Counted from the first letter of the stretch, positions 36,279 through 45,043 are shown. The stretch is 64,000 nucleotides of DNA from Nonomuraea jiangxiensis (GCF_900099965.1 NZ_FNDJ01000016.1:1-64000), one strand, 5' to 3'. Notes: a model not told the origin generated them from the sequence alone. Translations and numbers: made by a program.

Positions 36279-37367
36279 ATGGCGAGGGACTCGACATCAT
36301 TTTCAGCTGCCGTCTTACCGTCCGCGAGCGCGGGTCGAAGACGCCTGACGGGGCCGCTGCTGGCGCTGGCGGCCGTGCTGGTTTCGTCCGTTCTGGCCGG
36401 TATCGCGCTGGGGCCGACGGTCGTGCCGGTGGAGGACGTCGTCCGTTATCTGGTGGCCGCTCTCACCGGCGGCGGCATCGGGGCGGAGGAGGTGACCGGG
36501 TACTCCATCGTGTGGGAGGTGCGCACGCCTCGCGTGCTGCTCGCGGCGGTGGTGGGGGCCGGGCTGAGCGTCGTGGGCGTGGCGGTCCAGGCCCTGGTGC
36601 GCAACGCGCTGGCCGATCCGTTCGTCCTGGGCATCTCTTCGGGGGCCTCGGTCGGGGCGACGGCCGTGGTGGTGTTCGGGGTGTTCGCCGGGCTTGGGGT
36701 GTACGCGCTGTCGGTCGCGGCGTTCCTGGGCGCGCTGGGTGCGACGGTGCTGGTGTATCTGGCCGCTCGGGGGTCGCTCGGGCTGACGCCGCTGCGGCTG
36801 GTGCTGACCGGGGTGGCGCTGGCGTACGGGTTCCAGGCGCTGATGAGCGTGCTGGTGTTCCTGTCGCCGAACGGGCAGGCGGCCCGTACGGTGCTGTTCT
36901 GGCTGCTGGGCAGCCTCGGTTCGGCGACCTGGCAGTCGCTGCCGGTGGTGACGGCGGGCGTGCTGGTCACCGTGGTGGTGCTGCTGCGGCACGGCCGGTC
37001 GCTGGACGTGCTGTCCATGGGCGACGAGAGCGCCGCCGGCATGGGCGTGGACGCCGCGGTGGTGCGGCGTGGGCTGTTCCTGCTGACCGCGCTGGCCACG
37101 GGCCTGATCGTGGCGGTCAGCGGCGCGATCGCCTTCGTCGGGCTGGTGCTGCCGCACATGGTACGGATCGTCGTCGGGTCCGGTCACCGGCGGGTACTGG
37201 CGGTCGCTCCGCTGGCCGGGGCCGTCTTCATGGTCTGGGTGGACCTGCTGGCGCGCACTCTGGTCGCCCCCGAGGAGCTGCCGCTCGGCGCGCTCACCGC
37301 GCTGGTCGGCGTGCCGGTGTTCATCATGCTGATCCGCCGCCGCGGCTACCTGTTCGGAGGCCGGTAG
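36279..37367 (+). CDS. FecCD-family iron-chelate/cobalamin ABC permease
   Basis: 362 residues of the BtuC/FecCD family with about ten hydrophobic segments. Landmarks: TPRVLLAAVVGAGLSVVGVAVQALVR, DPFVLGISSGASVGA, SMGDESAAGMG, and GAIAFVGLVLPHMVRIVVG with the coupling region near GSGHRRVLAVAPL. All are standard for this family. The ATG at 36279 follows GGAAGGGA. A single permease gene implies a homodimer. The next gene starts at the base after its stop. Confidence 0.93.
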   Translation: MARDSTSFSAAVLPSASAGRRRLTGPLLALAAVLVSSVLAGIALGPTVVPVEDVVRYLVAALTGGGIGAEEVTGYSIVWEVRTPRVLLAAVVGAGLSVVGVAVQALVRNALADPFVLGISSGASVGATAVVVFGVFAGLGVYALSVAAFLGALGATVLVYLAARGSLGLTPLRLVLTGVALAYGFQALMSVLVFLSPNGQAARTVLFWLLGSLGSATWQSLPVVTAGVLVTVVVLLRHGRSLDVLSMGDESAAGMGVDAAVVRRGLFLLTALATGLIVAVSGAIAFVGLVLPHMVRIVVGSGHRRVLAVAPLAGAVFMVWVDLLARTLVAPEELPLGALTALVGVPVFIMLIRRRGYLFGGR

Positions 37368-38147
37368 ATGATCCTCTCCCTGCGTGAGCTCACGGTGGAA
37401 CGGGCCGGACGGGCCCTCATCGACCGGCTCGACCTGAACGTGGAGGCCGGCCAGGTCGTGGGGGTCGTGGGCCCGAACGGCAGCGGGAAGTCCACCGCGT
37501 TGCGCTGCGTGTATCGCGCGTTGCGGCCGAGTTCGGGGGCGGTGCTGCTGGACGGCACGGATCTGACCTCGCTCAGGCTGCGCGAAAGTGCCCGCTCGAT
37601 CGCCGCCCTCGCCCAGGACGGCCAGATCGACCTCGACTTCACCGTCGAGGAGGTGGTCGGTCTCGGCCGGGCCCCGCACGTCCGTGGCAACCGCGCGCTG
37701 GATGCGCGGGAGCGGGAGTTGTGCCGCCGGGCCATGGCACGCATGGACGTCACCCATCTCGCCGATCGCAGCGTGCTGACACTGTCGGGCGGCGAACGGC
37801 AACGGGTGCTCGTCGCCCGCGCCCTGGTCCAGGAACCGAGGGTGCTGGTCCTGGACGAGCCCACCAATCACCTGGACGTGCGCCACCAGGTGGAACTGCT
37901 GACCTTCCTGCGCGAGTCGGGCCTGACCGTGCTCGCCGCGCTGCACGACCTCAACCTCGCCGCCGCCGCCTGCGACCGCATCGCCGTCCTGAAGGCCGGG
38001 ACGCTGGTCGCCACCGGGGCCCCGGCCGAGGTCCTCACCCCGGAACTGATCCGGAAGGTCTTCGGCATCGAGGTCACGATCGTGGCGCATCCGCGGACCG
38101 GTGCCCTTCAACTGCTTTACGACCTCGATGGAGGAACACGCTCGTGA
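37368..38147 (+). CDS. Iron-chelate/cobalamin ABC transporter ATPase
   Basis: 259 residues, FepC/BtuD type. Walker A GPNGSGKST, Q-loop AALAQDGQIDLDFTVEEVV, signature LSGGERQRVLVARAL, Walker B VLVLDEPTNHLD and His switch LHDLNLAA. It directly follows the permease and overlaps the binding protein by 4 nt (GTGA). No iron box or B12 riboswitch was found before the operon, so regulation is open. Confidence 0.94.
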   Translation: MILSLRELTVERAGRALIDRLDLNVEAGQVVGVVGPNGSGKSTALRCVYRALRPSSGAVLLDGTDLTSLRLRESARSIAALAQDGQIDLDFTVEEVVGLGRAPHVRGNRALDARERELCRRAMARMDVTHLADRSVLTLSGGERQRVLVARALVQEPRVLVLDEPTNHLDVRHQVELLTFLRESGLTVLAALHDLNLAAAACDRIAVLKAGTLVATGAPAEVLTPELIRKVFGIEVTIVAHPRTGALQLLYDLDGGTRS

Positions 38148-39127
38148 TCCGTTTCAAGCCGCTCCTCGCCGTACTCGTGCTGGCCACCGGGTGCGGAGCC
38201 ACCGTGCGACCGGCCGCCACCGGCGCGCCGGCCACCGTCACGATCTCCAACTGCGGCCAGGACGTCACCTACCCCCGCCCGAAACAGCCGGTCGCCTACG
38301 ACATCAGCGGGGTCGAGAAGATGTTCGCCCTGGGCCTGGCCGGCCGGATGCGCGGCTACGTCATGAACGCCCTCAGCGATCCCTCCATCGCCGGATCCCC
38401 GTGGAAGGACGACTACACCAAGGTCGAACGCCTCGGCACCGAACACATCACCCGCGAGATCGTCGTCGCCGCCAAGGCCGACTGGGTGCTGGCGGGCTGG
38501 AACTTCGGCTTCAGCGAGGAACGCGGCATCACCCCGGCGCTGCTCCGCCGGCTGGGCATCGCCAGCTACCTGCACACCGAGACCTGCTGGGAGTACGGGT
38601 CCAACCGCCTCAAAGTGCCACCGCTGCAGGCCCTCTACACCGACCTGGAGAACCTGGGCCGCGTCTTCGGCGTCGAACCGCGCGCCAGCCAGGTCGTCGC
38701 CGAGCTCAAGGGCCGGATCGCCGCGCTCAGGAAGACCTGGCCGGCGGGAGGCGAACCGGCGAAGGTGTTCGTCTACGATTCGGGCACCGACCAGCCCTTC
38801 ACCTCGGGAGCCAACGCTTCGCCCAACGACATCATCTCCTCGGCCGGTGGCGTGAACATCTTCGCCGGCCTGGACAAGGGCTGGACGAGCGTCGGCTGGG
38901 AACCCGTGGTCAAGGCCAGGCCGGAGGTCATCCTGATCATCGACTACGCCGACCAGCCGGCCAAGGACAAGATCGCCTACCTGGAGTCACTGCCGCAGCT
39001 GAAGTCGGTGCCGGCGATCAAACAGCACCGCTACCAGGTCATCTCGTACGGCGAGGCCGTGACCGGCCCCCGCAACGTCAAGGCCGCCGAGACCCTCGGG
39101 GCCTACCTGCGTTCCATCGGCCGATGA
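38144..39127 (+). CDS. Iron-chelate/cobalamin-binding lipoprotein
   Basis: 327 residues of the periplasmic-binding protein family PF01497 type. The N-terminus has a short signal ending in the lipobox LATGCGAT. Typical landmarks: VTISNCGQDVTYPRPKQPVA, the long linking helix region (LYTDLENLGRVFGVEPRASQ), and SVGWEPVVKARPEVILI. Conserved Glu residues for permease contact are plausible (KVERLGTE). The cargo could be a ferric siderophore, heme or cobalamin; sequence does not decide. Confidence 0.92.
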   Translation: MIRFKPLLAVLVLATGCGATVRPAATGAPATVTISNCGQDVTYPRPKQPVAYDISGVEKMFALGLAGRMRGYVMNALSDPSIAGSPWKDDYTKVERLGTEHITREIVVAAKADWVLAGWNFGFSEERGITPALLRRLGIASYLHTETCWEYGSNRLKVPPLQALYTDLENLGRVFGVEPRASQVVAELKGRIAALRKTWPAGGEPAKVFVYDSGTDQPFTSGANASPNDIISSAGGVNIFAGLDKGWTSVGWEPVVKARPEVILIIDYADQPAKDKIAYLESLPQLKSVPAIKQHRYQVISYGEAVTGPRNVKAAETLGAYLRSIGR

Positions 39128-39138
39128 TCCGGTGGCCC

Positions 39139-39897
39139 TCAGTGCCGTTCGAGGGTGAGCAGCGGCTCGGGGAACACGGGTGCCGGCGCGTCGGGATCCG
39201 CGGCGACAGCCTGCTCCAAGCGGCGGAAGCCGGACTCCAGTTCGTCGGGACTGAGCTGGGCGAAGAACGAGAGGGTGCGGAGGCGCAGCCGTTCGAGCAT
39301 GTCGGCGCGGGTGCCGTAGGAGGGCTCGGTGACCGTACCGAAGCTGGTGACGCGCCAGCCCTCCGACGTGAACATTTCGATGACCTCGTGCAGCGGCTGA
39401 AACAGCGCGGCGTCCGCCTCGAAGCCGCGGGGGAAGTGCTCCAGCCACCACGGCCTGGGATGGTGGTCGCTGAAGTTCGCGCGCAGGAGCAGCCGTCCGG
39501 CGGGCCTGAGCACCCGGGTGAGCTCCCGGACCGCCCGCGGCTTGTCCTGGACGTGGTGCCAGGACAAGAACATGAGAGCGTAGTCGGCGCTGCCGGACGG
39601 CACCGGCATGTCCTCGGCGGAGCCCGCCAGGTATCGCACGTCGGGATGCGGGGGCTGCGCCTGCGCTATCTCGCGCATGCGTACCGACGGCTCGACGCCC
39701 GTGACGGGCCCGAACGCCCGCGCCAGTGCGGGGGTGAACCTGCCCGTCCCTGAGCCGACGTCCAGCCCCACCAGCGGGCGCCGCTCGGGCAGCACCGCTG
39801 CGAAGGCACTGATCCAGGTCTGCCGCTGCTGCTCGGTGAGCGCGCGGCCCCGCGCGTAGTCCTGGTACTGCTCCGTGTCGTAGTCGATCCGCCTCAT
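39139..39897 (-). CDS. Class I SAM-dependent methyltransferase
   Basis: 252 residues. The SAM site is clear: VGLDVGSGTGRFTPALARAF (motif I), VTGVEPSVRMREIAQ (acidic loop), SAEDMPVPSGSADYALMFLS (motifs II/III) and VLRPAGRLLLRANFSD. It belongs to the Methyltransf_11/25 type. The C-terminal part (WRVTSFGTVTEPS) is poorly conserved and probably binds substrate. It ends 12 nt from the convergent binding-protein gene; no substrate is evident. Confidence 0.88.
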   Translation of the reverse strand: MRRIDYDTEQYQDYARGRALTEQQRQTWISAFAAVLPERRPLVGLDVGSGTGRFTPALARAFGPVTGVEPSVRMREIAQAQPPHPDVRYLAGSAEDMPVPSGSADYALMFLSWHHVQDKPRAVRELTRVLRPAGRLLLRANFSDHHPRPWWLEHFPRGFEADAALFQPLHEVIEMFTSEGWRVTSFGTVTEPSYGTRADMLERLRLRTLSFFAQLSPDELESGFRRLEQAVAADPDAPAPVFPEPLLTLERH

Positions 39898-40021
39898 CGC
39901 CGCTCCCTCGTCAGCCGGGCCACGGCGAACCGTCGGCCCGATATATCGAGTAGATACATCGGCACGATATGCAGTGTCGGGTCATGCCGCAAGAGGTCGA
40001 GTACGGCGGGGATCATGAAGT

Positions 40022-40876
40022 ATGCGCCCGAACGACTGGCATCTCACCGAAGACGTCGACGACTTTCTCGCCCGAGCCGGGGACTTCCTGCGTTCGCGTC
40101 CCGCCCTGCACACCATGCCGCTGACGGTGATCGAGAAACTGCGAATCCGCGGGGCGGACGCGCACGGCGCCGAAGCCACCGTCTTCGGCCTGCTGGAGTC
40201 AGGGGGCGAGGTGAGCGCCATCTTCTACCGCCGTCCGTCCCGTCGCCTGACCCTCACGCCCCTCTCCCCCGAGCAGGCCGGCACCCTCGCCGTCCACCTG
40301 GCCGACCTCGGCCACTCCCTCCCCGGCGTCACCGCGGACCACGACACCGCCACCGCTTTCGCCGAGGCGTGGCAGCGGCACACAGGCGCAGCGCCGGTGC
40401 TCTTCTCGCGGACCCGTCTCTACCGCCTGGGCACGCTCAACGCACCGGAGCCGTTCCCGGACGGCCGGGGTCGGGTCGCGGACGCGCAGGACCATGAGCA
40501 AGTCGTCCGATGGTGCGGTGAGTTCGTCGCCGCCGTCGGAGAGGCTGCCTCCATGGACGCCGACTCCTGGGCCGAATCGCGTTTCGCCGACAAACACTTC
40601 ACGTTCTGGGAGGCTTCGGACGGCAGTCCGCTCTCCATGGCAGGCTCGACTTCGATGGTCGGTGGCATGATCCGGGTGGACCCCGTCTACACCCCGGCCC
40701 ACCTCCGGGGTCGCGGCTACGCCGGCGCCGTTACGGTGGAGGTGAGCAGGGCCGCGCTGACCGCGGGCGCGACGGACGTCGTCCTGTTCGCGGACCCGGC
40801 CAACGCCACCAGCAACGCCCTCTACCAGCGACTCGGATATGTCCCGGTCACCGACTTCGCCGGGTACGACTTCTAG
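40022..40876 (+). CDS. GNAT-family N-acetyltransferase
   Basis: 284 residues. The C-terminal GNAT core has IRVDPVYTPAHLRGRGYAGAVT, where R-G-R-G-Y-A is the acetyl-CoA pyrophosphate loop, and LFADPANATSNALYQRLGYVPV. The N-terminal half (about 1-140) is a second, degenerate GNAT-like lobe. Many actinomycete proteins with this layout are of unknown substrate. It precedes the DSTWD-repeat peptide gene by 151 nt in the same direction. Confidence 0.88.
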   Translation: MRPNDWHLTEDVDDFLARAGDFLRSRPALHTMPLTVIEKLRIRGADAHGAEATVFGLLESGGEVSAIFYRRPSRRLTLTPLSPEQAGTLAVHLADLGHSLPGVTADHDTATAFAEAWQRHTGAAPVLFSRTRLYRLGTLNAPEPFPDGRGRVADAQDHEQVVRWCGEFVAAVGEAASMDADSWAESRFADKHFTFWEASDGSPLSMAGSTSMVGGMIRVDPVYTPAHLRGRGYAGAVTVEVSRAALTAGATDVVLFADPANATSNALYQRLGYVPVTDFAGYDF

Positions 40877-41027
40877 TCCGTACGGTCTCCTGGGAGCACC
40901 CCCTGGCAGGAAGCGGAAGCGCCGAGGCAGCTTACTGCCTTCCATTCGTCTGGATCGGCGATTGCCGGAAGCGCAGAGTTGGTTGTGCGAGGACGAAACA
41001 CAAACAACTCACAAAAGGACCGGGAAA

Positions 41028-41264
41028 ATGAACCTCACCGCTTCCGCCAAGGCCCGCCGCACCTCCCGCGTCTCGCTCGTCATCGGCGCCGGAATCATCG
41101 CCGGAATTTTCACCCTGAACGCCGCTCCCGCCTCCGCCGACAGCACCTGGGACCTCGCCTCCACCGTCAGCACCAGCGACGACAGCACCTGGGACACCGT
41201 TTCCAACCTGGACGACAGCACCTGGGACGCCCCCGCCGACCTCGACGACAGCACCTGGGACTAA
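41028..41264 (+). CDS. Small exported acidic peptide with four DSTWD repeats
   Basis: 78 residues. Residues 1-37 are a Sec signal peptide (basic KARRTSR, hydrophobic VSLVIGAGIIAGIFTL, cleavage APASA). The mature part would be 41 residues starting exactly with DSTWD and ending with DDSTWD. The motif occurs four times, spaced by LASTVSTSD, TVSNLD and APADLD. The mature peptide has 12 Asp and no Lys, Arg, His, Glu or Cys, so it is strongly acidic with four Trp. AAAGGA stands before the ATG. The regular Asp/Ser/Thr/Trp units may bind a cation or be modified, but no modifying enzyme is assured nearby. No known family was recognised. Confidence 0.72.
   Translation: MNLTASAKARRTSRVSLVIGAGIIAGIFTLNAAPASADSTWDLASTVSTSDDSTWDTVSNLDDSTWDAPADLDDSTWD
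41139..41261 (+). repeat. Four identical 15-bp DNA repeats encoding DSTWD
   Basis: GACAGCACCTGGGAC occurs at 41139-41153, 41181-41195, 41214-41228 and 41247-41261 with no base change. Identity at the DNA level, including synonymous positions, suggests recent unit duplication or constraint. Confidence 0.9.
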
Positions 41265-41383
41265 TTACGGAATCGGTGGGCTTGAATATTCGGCTCACAT
41301 TGGCACCGAGATTATTTGAAGCACCCTGCTCGCGGAGCACGAGAACATCAGGCCGGCCGCACTCGATGAACTGACGGCATCGG

Positions 41384-41525
41384 CAACCTGGCCCCTCTCG
41401 ACTCGGTTCTCACCGACGACCGCCTGGCCTTCGTCCACGGCGACGCCAGCACCCCGGCTCCGCTCAACGCACTGGCCGCGCGACCCGATGAGGTCGTCCC
41501 CATCGCCGCCGGATCGCCTTCCCAC
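41384..41525 (+). pseudogene. Remnant resembling an NAD-dependent epimerase/dehydratase
   Basis: One plus-strand frame reads GNLAPLDSVLTDDRLAFVHG followed by DASTPAPLNALAARPDEVVP. This looks like the early Rossmann part of sugar-nucleotide epimerases (.GD..D...L..L....D.V.HLAA). No start, glycine-rich loop or catalytic Tyr follows. The rest of the 41265-41602 gap shows no gene. Confidence 0.3.
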
Positions 41526-41602
41526 GCGTCCCCCGTAGCCCGCGCCCCGACCGGCGAGCGGCTACCCCCATCTGAACGGTGCTCGTGCCTGATCCCGTCA
41601 CG

Positions 41603-41637
41603 GCGGCCCTCCCAGCTCAGAGATGTGGGAGGGCCGC
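41603..41637. terminator. Terminator between the peptide side and the hexosaminidase gene
   Basis: A perfect 12-bp stem, GCGGCCCTCCCA with TGGGAGGGCCGC, around an 11-nt loop. It is 14 nt from the hexosaminidase stop and can act for that gene on the minus strand. Confidence 0.75.
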
Positions 41638-41650
41638 GTGACCTACCGGG

Positions 41651-44614
41651 CTACAACCCGGCGCACTGCCCCGACTTCGGGCCGGAGGCGGTGTTCGGCC
41701 GGCCGGCGTTGGTCGGCGCGGGGGTGTTCCCCGTGCACGACAGTGGCCCGCCGATGTGGTTACCGGCGACGATCGTCGTCGCCGTGTTGTTCTGCACGAC
41801 GAGCGGGCCGCCCACGGTCGTGCCCTCGATCGTCACCTGACCCGTCGTGCCGCTGACGCTCACCGGGCCCTTGATCGTCGCCGGCGCGCAGCCGCCGTTG
41901 CGGTTGCCGAGCCAGACCCGCGTACCACCGGTCAGGCCGGCCGGCCCGGACACCGTGGTGCCGCACACCAGGACGTTGACCGCCCCGGACGCCGTCAGCG
42001 GGCCGCGCACTTCGGACCCGGACGCGTAAAGCCCGGCGCCTGCACGCACGGTCACGGGACCGGTGACCGTCGCGTCATCGAGGCACACGACACCCGAGGT
42101 GACGGTCAATGGGCCACGGTGCGTCCCGCTGATCGTCTTCGTGCAGGACGGGACGCCGGTCGCGACGAACGGCACGGCCCACGTCTGGTCCTGATAACGG
42201 TAGGTGACGGTTCCCTGGTACGCCTGGTCCGCCGGATAGGAATGGCTCCCGCTGACCGACATCAGGCTTCTGCCCTGCCGTTGGCTCGCCACATAATCCC
42301 GTCCAGCGATGACGGCGGTCTCCGTCGGGGATCCGTCACCCCAGTCGATCACGGCCGTGAAACTACCGGGCGGAATCGAACCGGCGGTCATACGCGCCAG
42401 GGGCACATTGCTCAGCGTCCTGTCCACGCCGAAACGGGCGACCGTTCCCATGGCCGCCGTGTTCCAGGTGACCTGGGATATGGTGCCGAAGTTCACGTTC
42501 GCGAACGCCCACCGGGGTCCGGCCGCGCTGAGTCGCTGCCGGTACGCGTCGTAGTCCTGGGTGAGCACCTTGGGAGACCAGGCCTTCTCCAGGATTCCGG
42601 CCAGCCGCGGGAAGACCATGTACTCGTTCGTGGCCAGGCCACGCATCTGCTCGCCCCAGATGGGCGCCTCGATGCCGAGGATGTCCTCCGCCTTCGGCCC
42701 GCCGTAAGCGGGTTGGGCCCAGACCGACCGGTACTTCTCGTACACCCATTCCGGGTCCCACGAGTAGGACTGGAGAAGTTCCGTACGCGGCGTCCTGCCG
42801 GGGGATCCGTCATAGCCGAAGTCGAGATAGGCGTTGTATTCCGGGGTCACGATGACGTCCCGGCCGTGGTTGAACCACTCGGGCTTGATGAGCGGGGGCC
42901 CGCCGCCGGTGTAGTCGGACCAGTAGTGGTTGATGGAGGTGGAATCCGGTGCGTACCCTTCCAGCGCCGGGTTCCAGCCCATCATCCGCTTGCCGTTGTC
43001 GTTGACGATGATCTCCATCTGCCGGATCCACCACATGTAGTGGTCGTGGCGCATCCCGATGGCCTCGTCCCCGCCGATGTGGATGATCGGTGCGGGAGTG
43101 ATCTCGGCGAGCTGCGCGATCGCGTCTCTCCAGAACGCGAGGGCCCGCCCACTGGCCGGGTCGTTCGGATCGGTGCAGAACCGGTCGGTCTGGGTCTGGC
43201 CCTGGCAGCCCATGACCGCGAGGCCGCCCAGGGCCGCGACCGCCGCCGTGGCATGGGCCGGGCCCTCCAGCTCGGGTACGACCTCGATGAACCGATCGGC
43301 CGCGTACTCGACCAGGTCCTTGAAGTCCTCCTGCGTGTAGAAGCCCGCGACGCAGCCCGTTCCGTTGCAGCCCCTGCCGTCCAGTGCCGGGTAGCCCTTG
43401 ATCTCAAGGCGCCAGGACTGGGAGTCGCTCAGGTGCAGGTGCAGCCGGTCGCCCTTCAACGCCGCCAACTGGTCGATCATGGACTTCGTCTCGGCCACGG
43501 TCAGGAAGTTGCGGGCAGGGTCGAGTTGGAGACCTCGATGCGCATATCTCGGGTAGTCCACGACCGTTATGGGCTGCGCCGTCCATGGGCCCGTACCGGG
43601 AGTGGGCGAGTAGCTCGCCGCCGGCAACAACTGCCGAAGGGACTGGAAGCCGTTGAACAGGCCGTGCGCCTTCGGGGCCACGATCTTGGCCCCGGCGCTC
43701 GACACCGTGAGGGAGTAGCCTTCGGCCGCGGCGATCTCGTTGCCCTGTGGCAGGTCGGGCACCGGCGCGAGGGTGAGGGCGATGTCGGCGGCGGTGGCGG
43801 AACCCGTCACCACGGGGAGCGCGTACCCGGTGGCCAGCCTCAGGTAGCCCGCGACAACCTCGGCCGTGGCGGCGAGGCCATCGCCGTCGTCGGATACCAC
43901 GATCCGGGATTTGGCCGTGAGCTCCCACGGCCGGCCGGTGCCGGGCGTCTGCCGCACCGGCACGGGGATGATCTGACCCACGACCGGCGCCGGCTTGGGG
44001 CCGGACCACACCTCGAACTCGTTGATCGTGTATCCGGTCCTGGAGTTCGTGGCCAGGGCCTGCATCCGTACGCAGGAGATCGGGTCCTTACGGTCGATCA
44101 CCTGGGAATCCTTGTCGCTCGGATTCACCACGTGGGCGACCGTCGACCACGTCTGGCAGCCGGCGTCCGTGGCCACCTGCAACTCGTACTCGGTCGGCTT
44201 GGCCGCGGACGTCCAGAGGCTGAACACCTCGTAGACCGGGGCCGGCTCGGCCAGCTTGACCTGGAACCAGTCCCGGGTCGGGTCATAACCGTCCCCGACC
44301 GTGGCGTAGTTCGAGGTCCAGCCGTTGTGGGCGAAGACGTCGATGGCGTTGGCGGGCGCGTACGTCGCTTCGGGCCGGGTCGTACGTTGGGATTTGGCGG
44401 AGGCGACCGCGCCCGGCTGGAGTGCGAGATTGACGCTCTCGGAAGGTGAGGGAACGGCGGAGGCCGTGGGCGTGTCGGCGAGGGCCTGTCCCACCGTCAG
44501 GGGGACGAACAAGGTGGCCAGAAGCGCGCCGATTGTCAGAGCGGGGACTGCGCGGGGCCGACGGCCTCCGCCGTACCTCCGCTCCCGCTTCGGCGATAAG
44601 AACGAGAACTGCAC
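41651..44614 (-). CDS. Secreted multidomain GH20 beta-N-acetylhexosaminidase
   Basis: 987 residues. The signal segment lies near residues 20-45 (VPALTIGALLATLFVPLTVG, then QALA). Next come a discoidin/F5-8 C-like carbohydrate-binding domain (about 60-205), a GH20b domain (about 220-340), and the GH20 barrel (about 345-720), whose catalytic pair is in IIHIGGDEAIG (Asp516, Glu517). The tail holds a beta-sandwich with VIDWGDGSPTE and a repeating TVTGPVTVRAGAGLY / VRGPLTASGAV segment that resembles a right-handed beta solenoid. It removes terminal GlcNAc or GalNAc from chitin oligomers or glycans. The GTG at 44614 with AAGGAG 4 nt upstream is used rather than an ATG at 44689. DasR-like sites lie upstream. 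Confidence 0.9.
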   Translation of the reverse strand: MQFSFLSPKRERRYGGGRRPRAVPALTIGALLATLFVPLTVGQALADTPTASAVPSPSESVNLALQPGAVASAKSQRTTRPEATYAPANAIDVFAHNGWTSNYATVGDGYDPTRDWFQVKLAEPAPVYEVFSLWTSAAKPTEYELQVATDAGCQTWSTVAHVVNPSDKDSQVIDRKDPISCVRMQALATNSRTGYTINEFEVWSGPKPAPVVGQIIPVPVRQTPGTGRPWELTAKSRIVVSDDGDGLAATAEVVAGYLRLATGYALPVVTGSATAADIALTLAPVPDLPQGNEIAAAEGYSLTVSSAGAKIVAPKAHGLFNGFQSLRQLLPAASYSPTPGTGPWTAQPITVVDYPRYAHRGLQLDPARNFLTVAETKSMIDQLAALKGDRLHLHLSDSQSWRLEIKGYPALDGRGCNGTGCVAGFYTQEDFKDLVEYAADRFIEVVPELEGPAHATAAVAALGGLAVMGCQGQTQTDRFCTDPNDPASGRALAFWRDAIAQLAEITPAPIIHIGGDEAIGMRHDHYMWWIRQMEIIVNDNGKRMMGWNPALEGYAPDSTSINHYWSDYTGGGPPLIKPEWFNHGRDVIVTPEYNAYLDFGYDGSPGRTPRTELLQSYSWDPEWVYEKYRSVWAQPAYGGPKAEDILGIEAPIWGEQMRGLATNEYMVFPRLAGILEKAWSPKVLTQDYDAYRQRLSAAGPRWAFANVNFGTISQVTWNTAAMGTVARFGVDRTLSNVPLARMTAGSIPPGSFTAVIDWGDGSPTETAVIAGRDYVASQRQGRSLMSVSGSHSYPADQAYQGTVTYRYQDQTWAVPFVATGVPSCTKTISGTHRGPLTVTSGVVCLDDATVTGPVTVRAGAGLYASGSEVRGPLTASGAVNVLVCGTTVSGPAGLTGGTRVWLGNRNGGCAPATIKGPVSVSGTTGQVTIEGTTVGGPLVVQNNTATTIVAGNHIGGPLSCTGNTPAPTNAGRPNTASGPKSGQCAGL

Positions 44615-44816
44615 GTCACTCCTTACATCGGGTGCCGCGCACCTCCAGCACAGGTCGCTGTCGGGCATTGATTGACATGTCCGGACCACCCGCTCGACAG
44701 GGGAGCGTGCGTGCGGGTGTCAGATCGGCGCTGGGGGGTGTCACGCGGCCTGAGGGCGACCGTCCTGGCGATCCTCTCGCTCGACTCGATGACCGCCTCC
44801 TTGTTCTTGGGGGGTG

Positions 44817-44832
44817 ACTGGTCTGTACCGGT
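44817..44832. promoter_or_regulatory. DasR-like operator (dre) 1
   Basis: ACTGGTCTGTACCGGT agrees with the dre consensus ACTGGTCTAGACCAGT at 13 of 16 positions. It lies 203 nt upstream of the hexosaminidase start. DasR represses chitin/GlcNAc genes in streptomycetes; use here is inference. Confidence 0.6.
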
Positions 44833-44899
44833 TGGTGGCCAGGACGGCGGCTATATCCCTTTTATAGGGATCTTGGGTCAGCTTAGACAGACAGAACGG

Positions 44900-44915
44900 T
44901 TCGGTCTATACCGCC
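44900..44915. promoter_or_regulatory. Weak DasR-like site 2
   Basis: TTCGGTCTATACCGCC keeps the central GGTCTATACC and is close to palindromic, but its outer bases differ from the dre consensus (10 of 16). It lies between the two better sites. Confidence 0.4.
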
Positions 44916-44955
44916 GAATATCGGATTTACAACGACGGGGAGTACGGCCCTGTCA

Positions 44956-44971
44956 ACTGGTCTATACCGGG
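44956..44971. promoter_or_regulatory. DasR-like operator (dre) 3
   Basis: ACTGGTCTATACCGGG agrees with dre at 13 of 16 positions. It is 72 nt before the S4-domain gene and 341 nt before the hexosaminidase, so it could serve either. Confidence 0.55.
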
Positions 44972-45043
44972 ATGCCGTCGAGGGCCTGTGACGTCTTTTC
45001 CCCAGCGAAGCGGGTGACGTGGCACTCTCAGTACAGTGTCGGC

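Noticed and set aside
36315..38111. Minus-strand 598-codon open frame across the FecCD and ATPase genes
   Set aside because: Antisense shadow of two genes with unmistakable ABC transporter motifs; composition is His/Arg/Gln-rich without any fold.
40877..41027. RiPP cluster made of GNAT, methyltransferase and the DSTWD peptide
   Set aside because: The methyltransferase is on the other strand and far away, the peptide has a Sec signal rather than a leader-type precursor, and no typical RiPP enzyme is present.
41756..44449. Plus-strand 897-codon open frame opposite the hexosaminidase
   Set aside because: The opposite strand encodes GH20 with its HxGGDE motif; the plus frame shows no motif or ribosome site.
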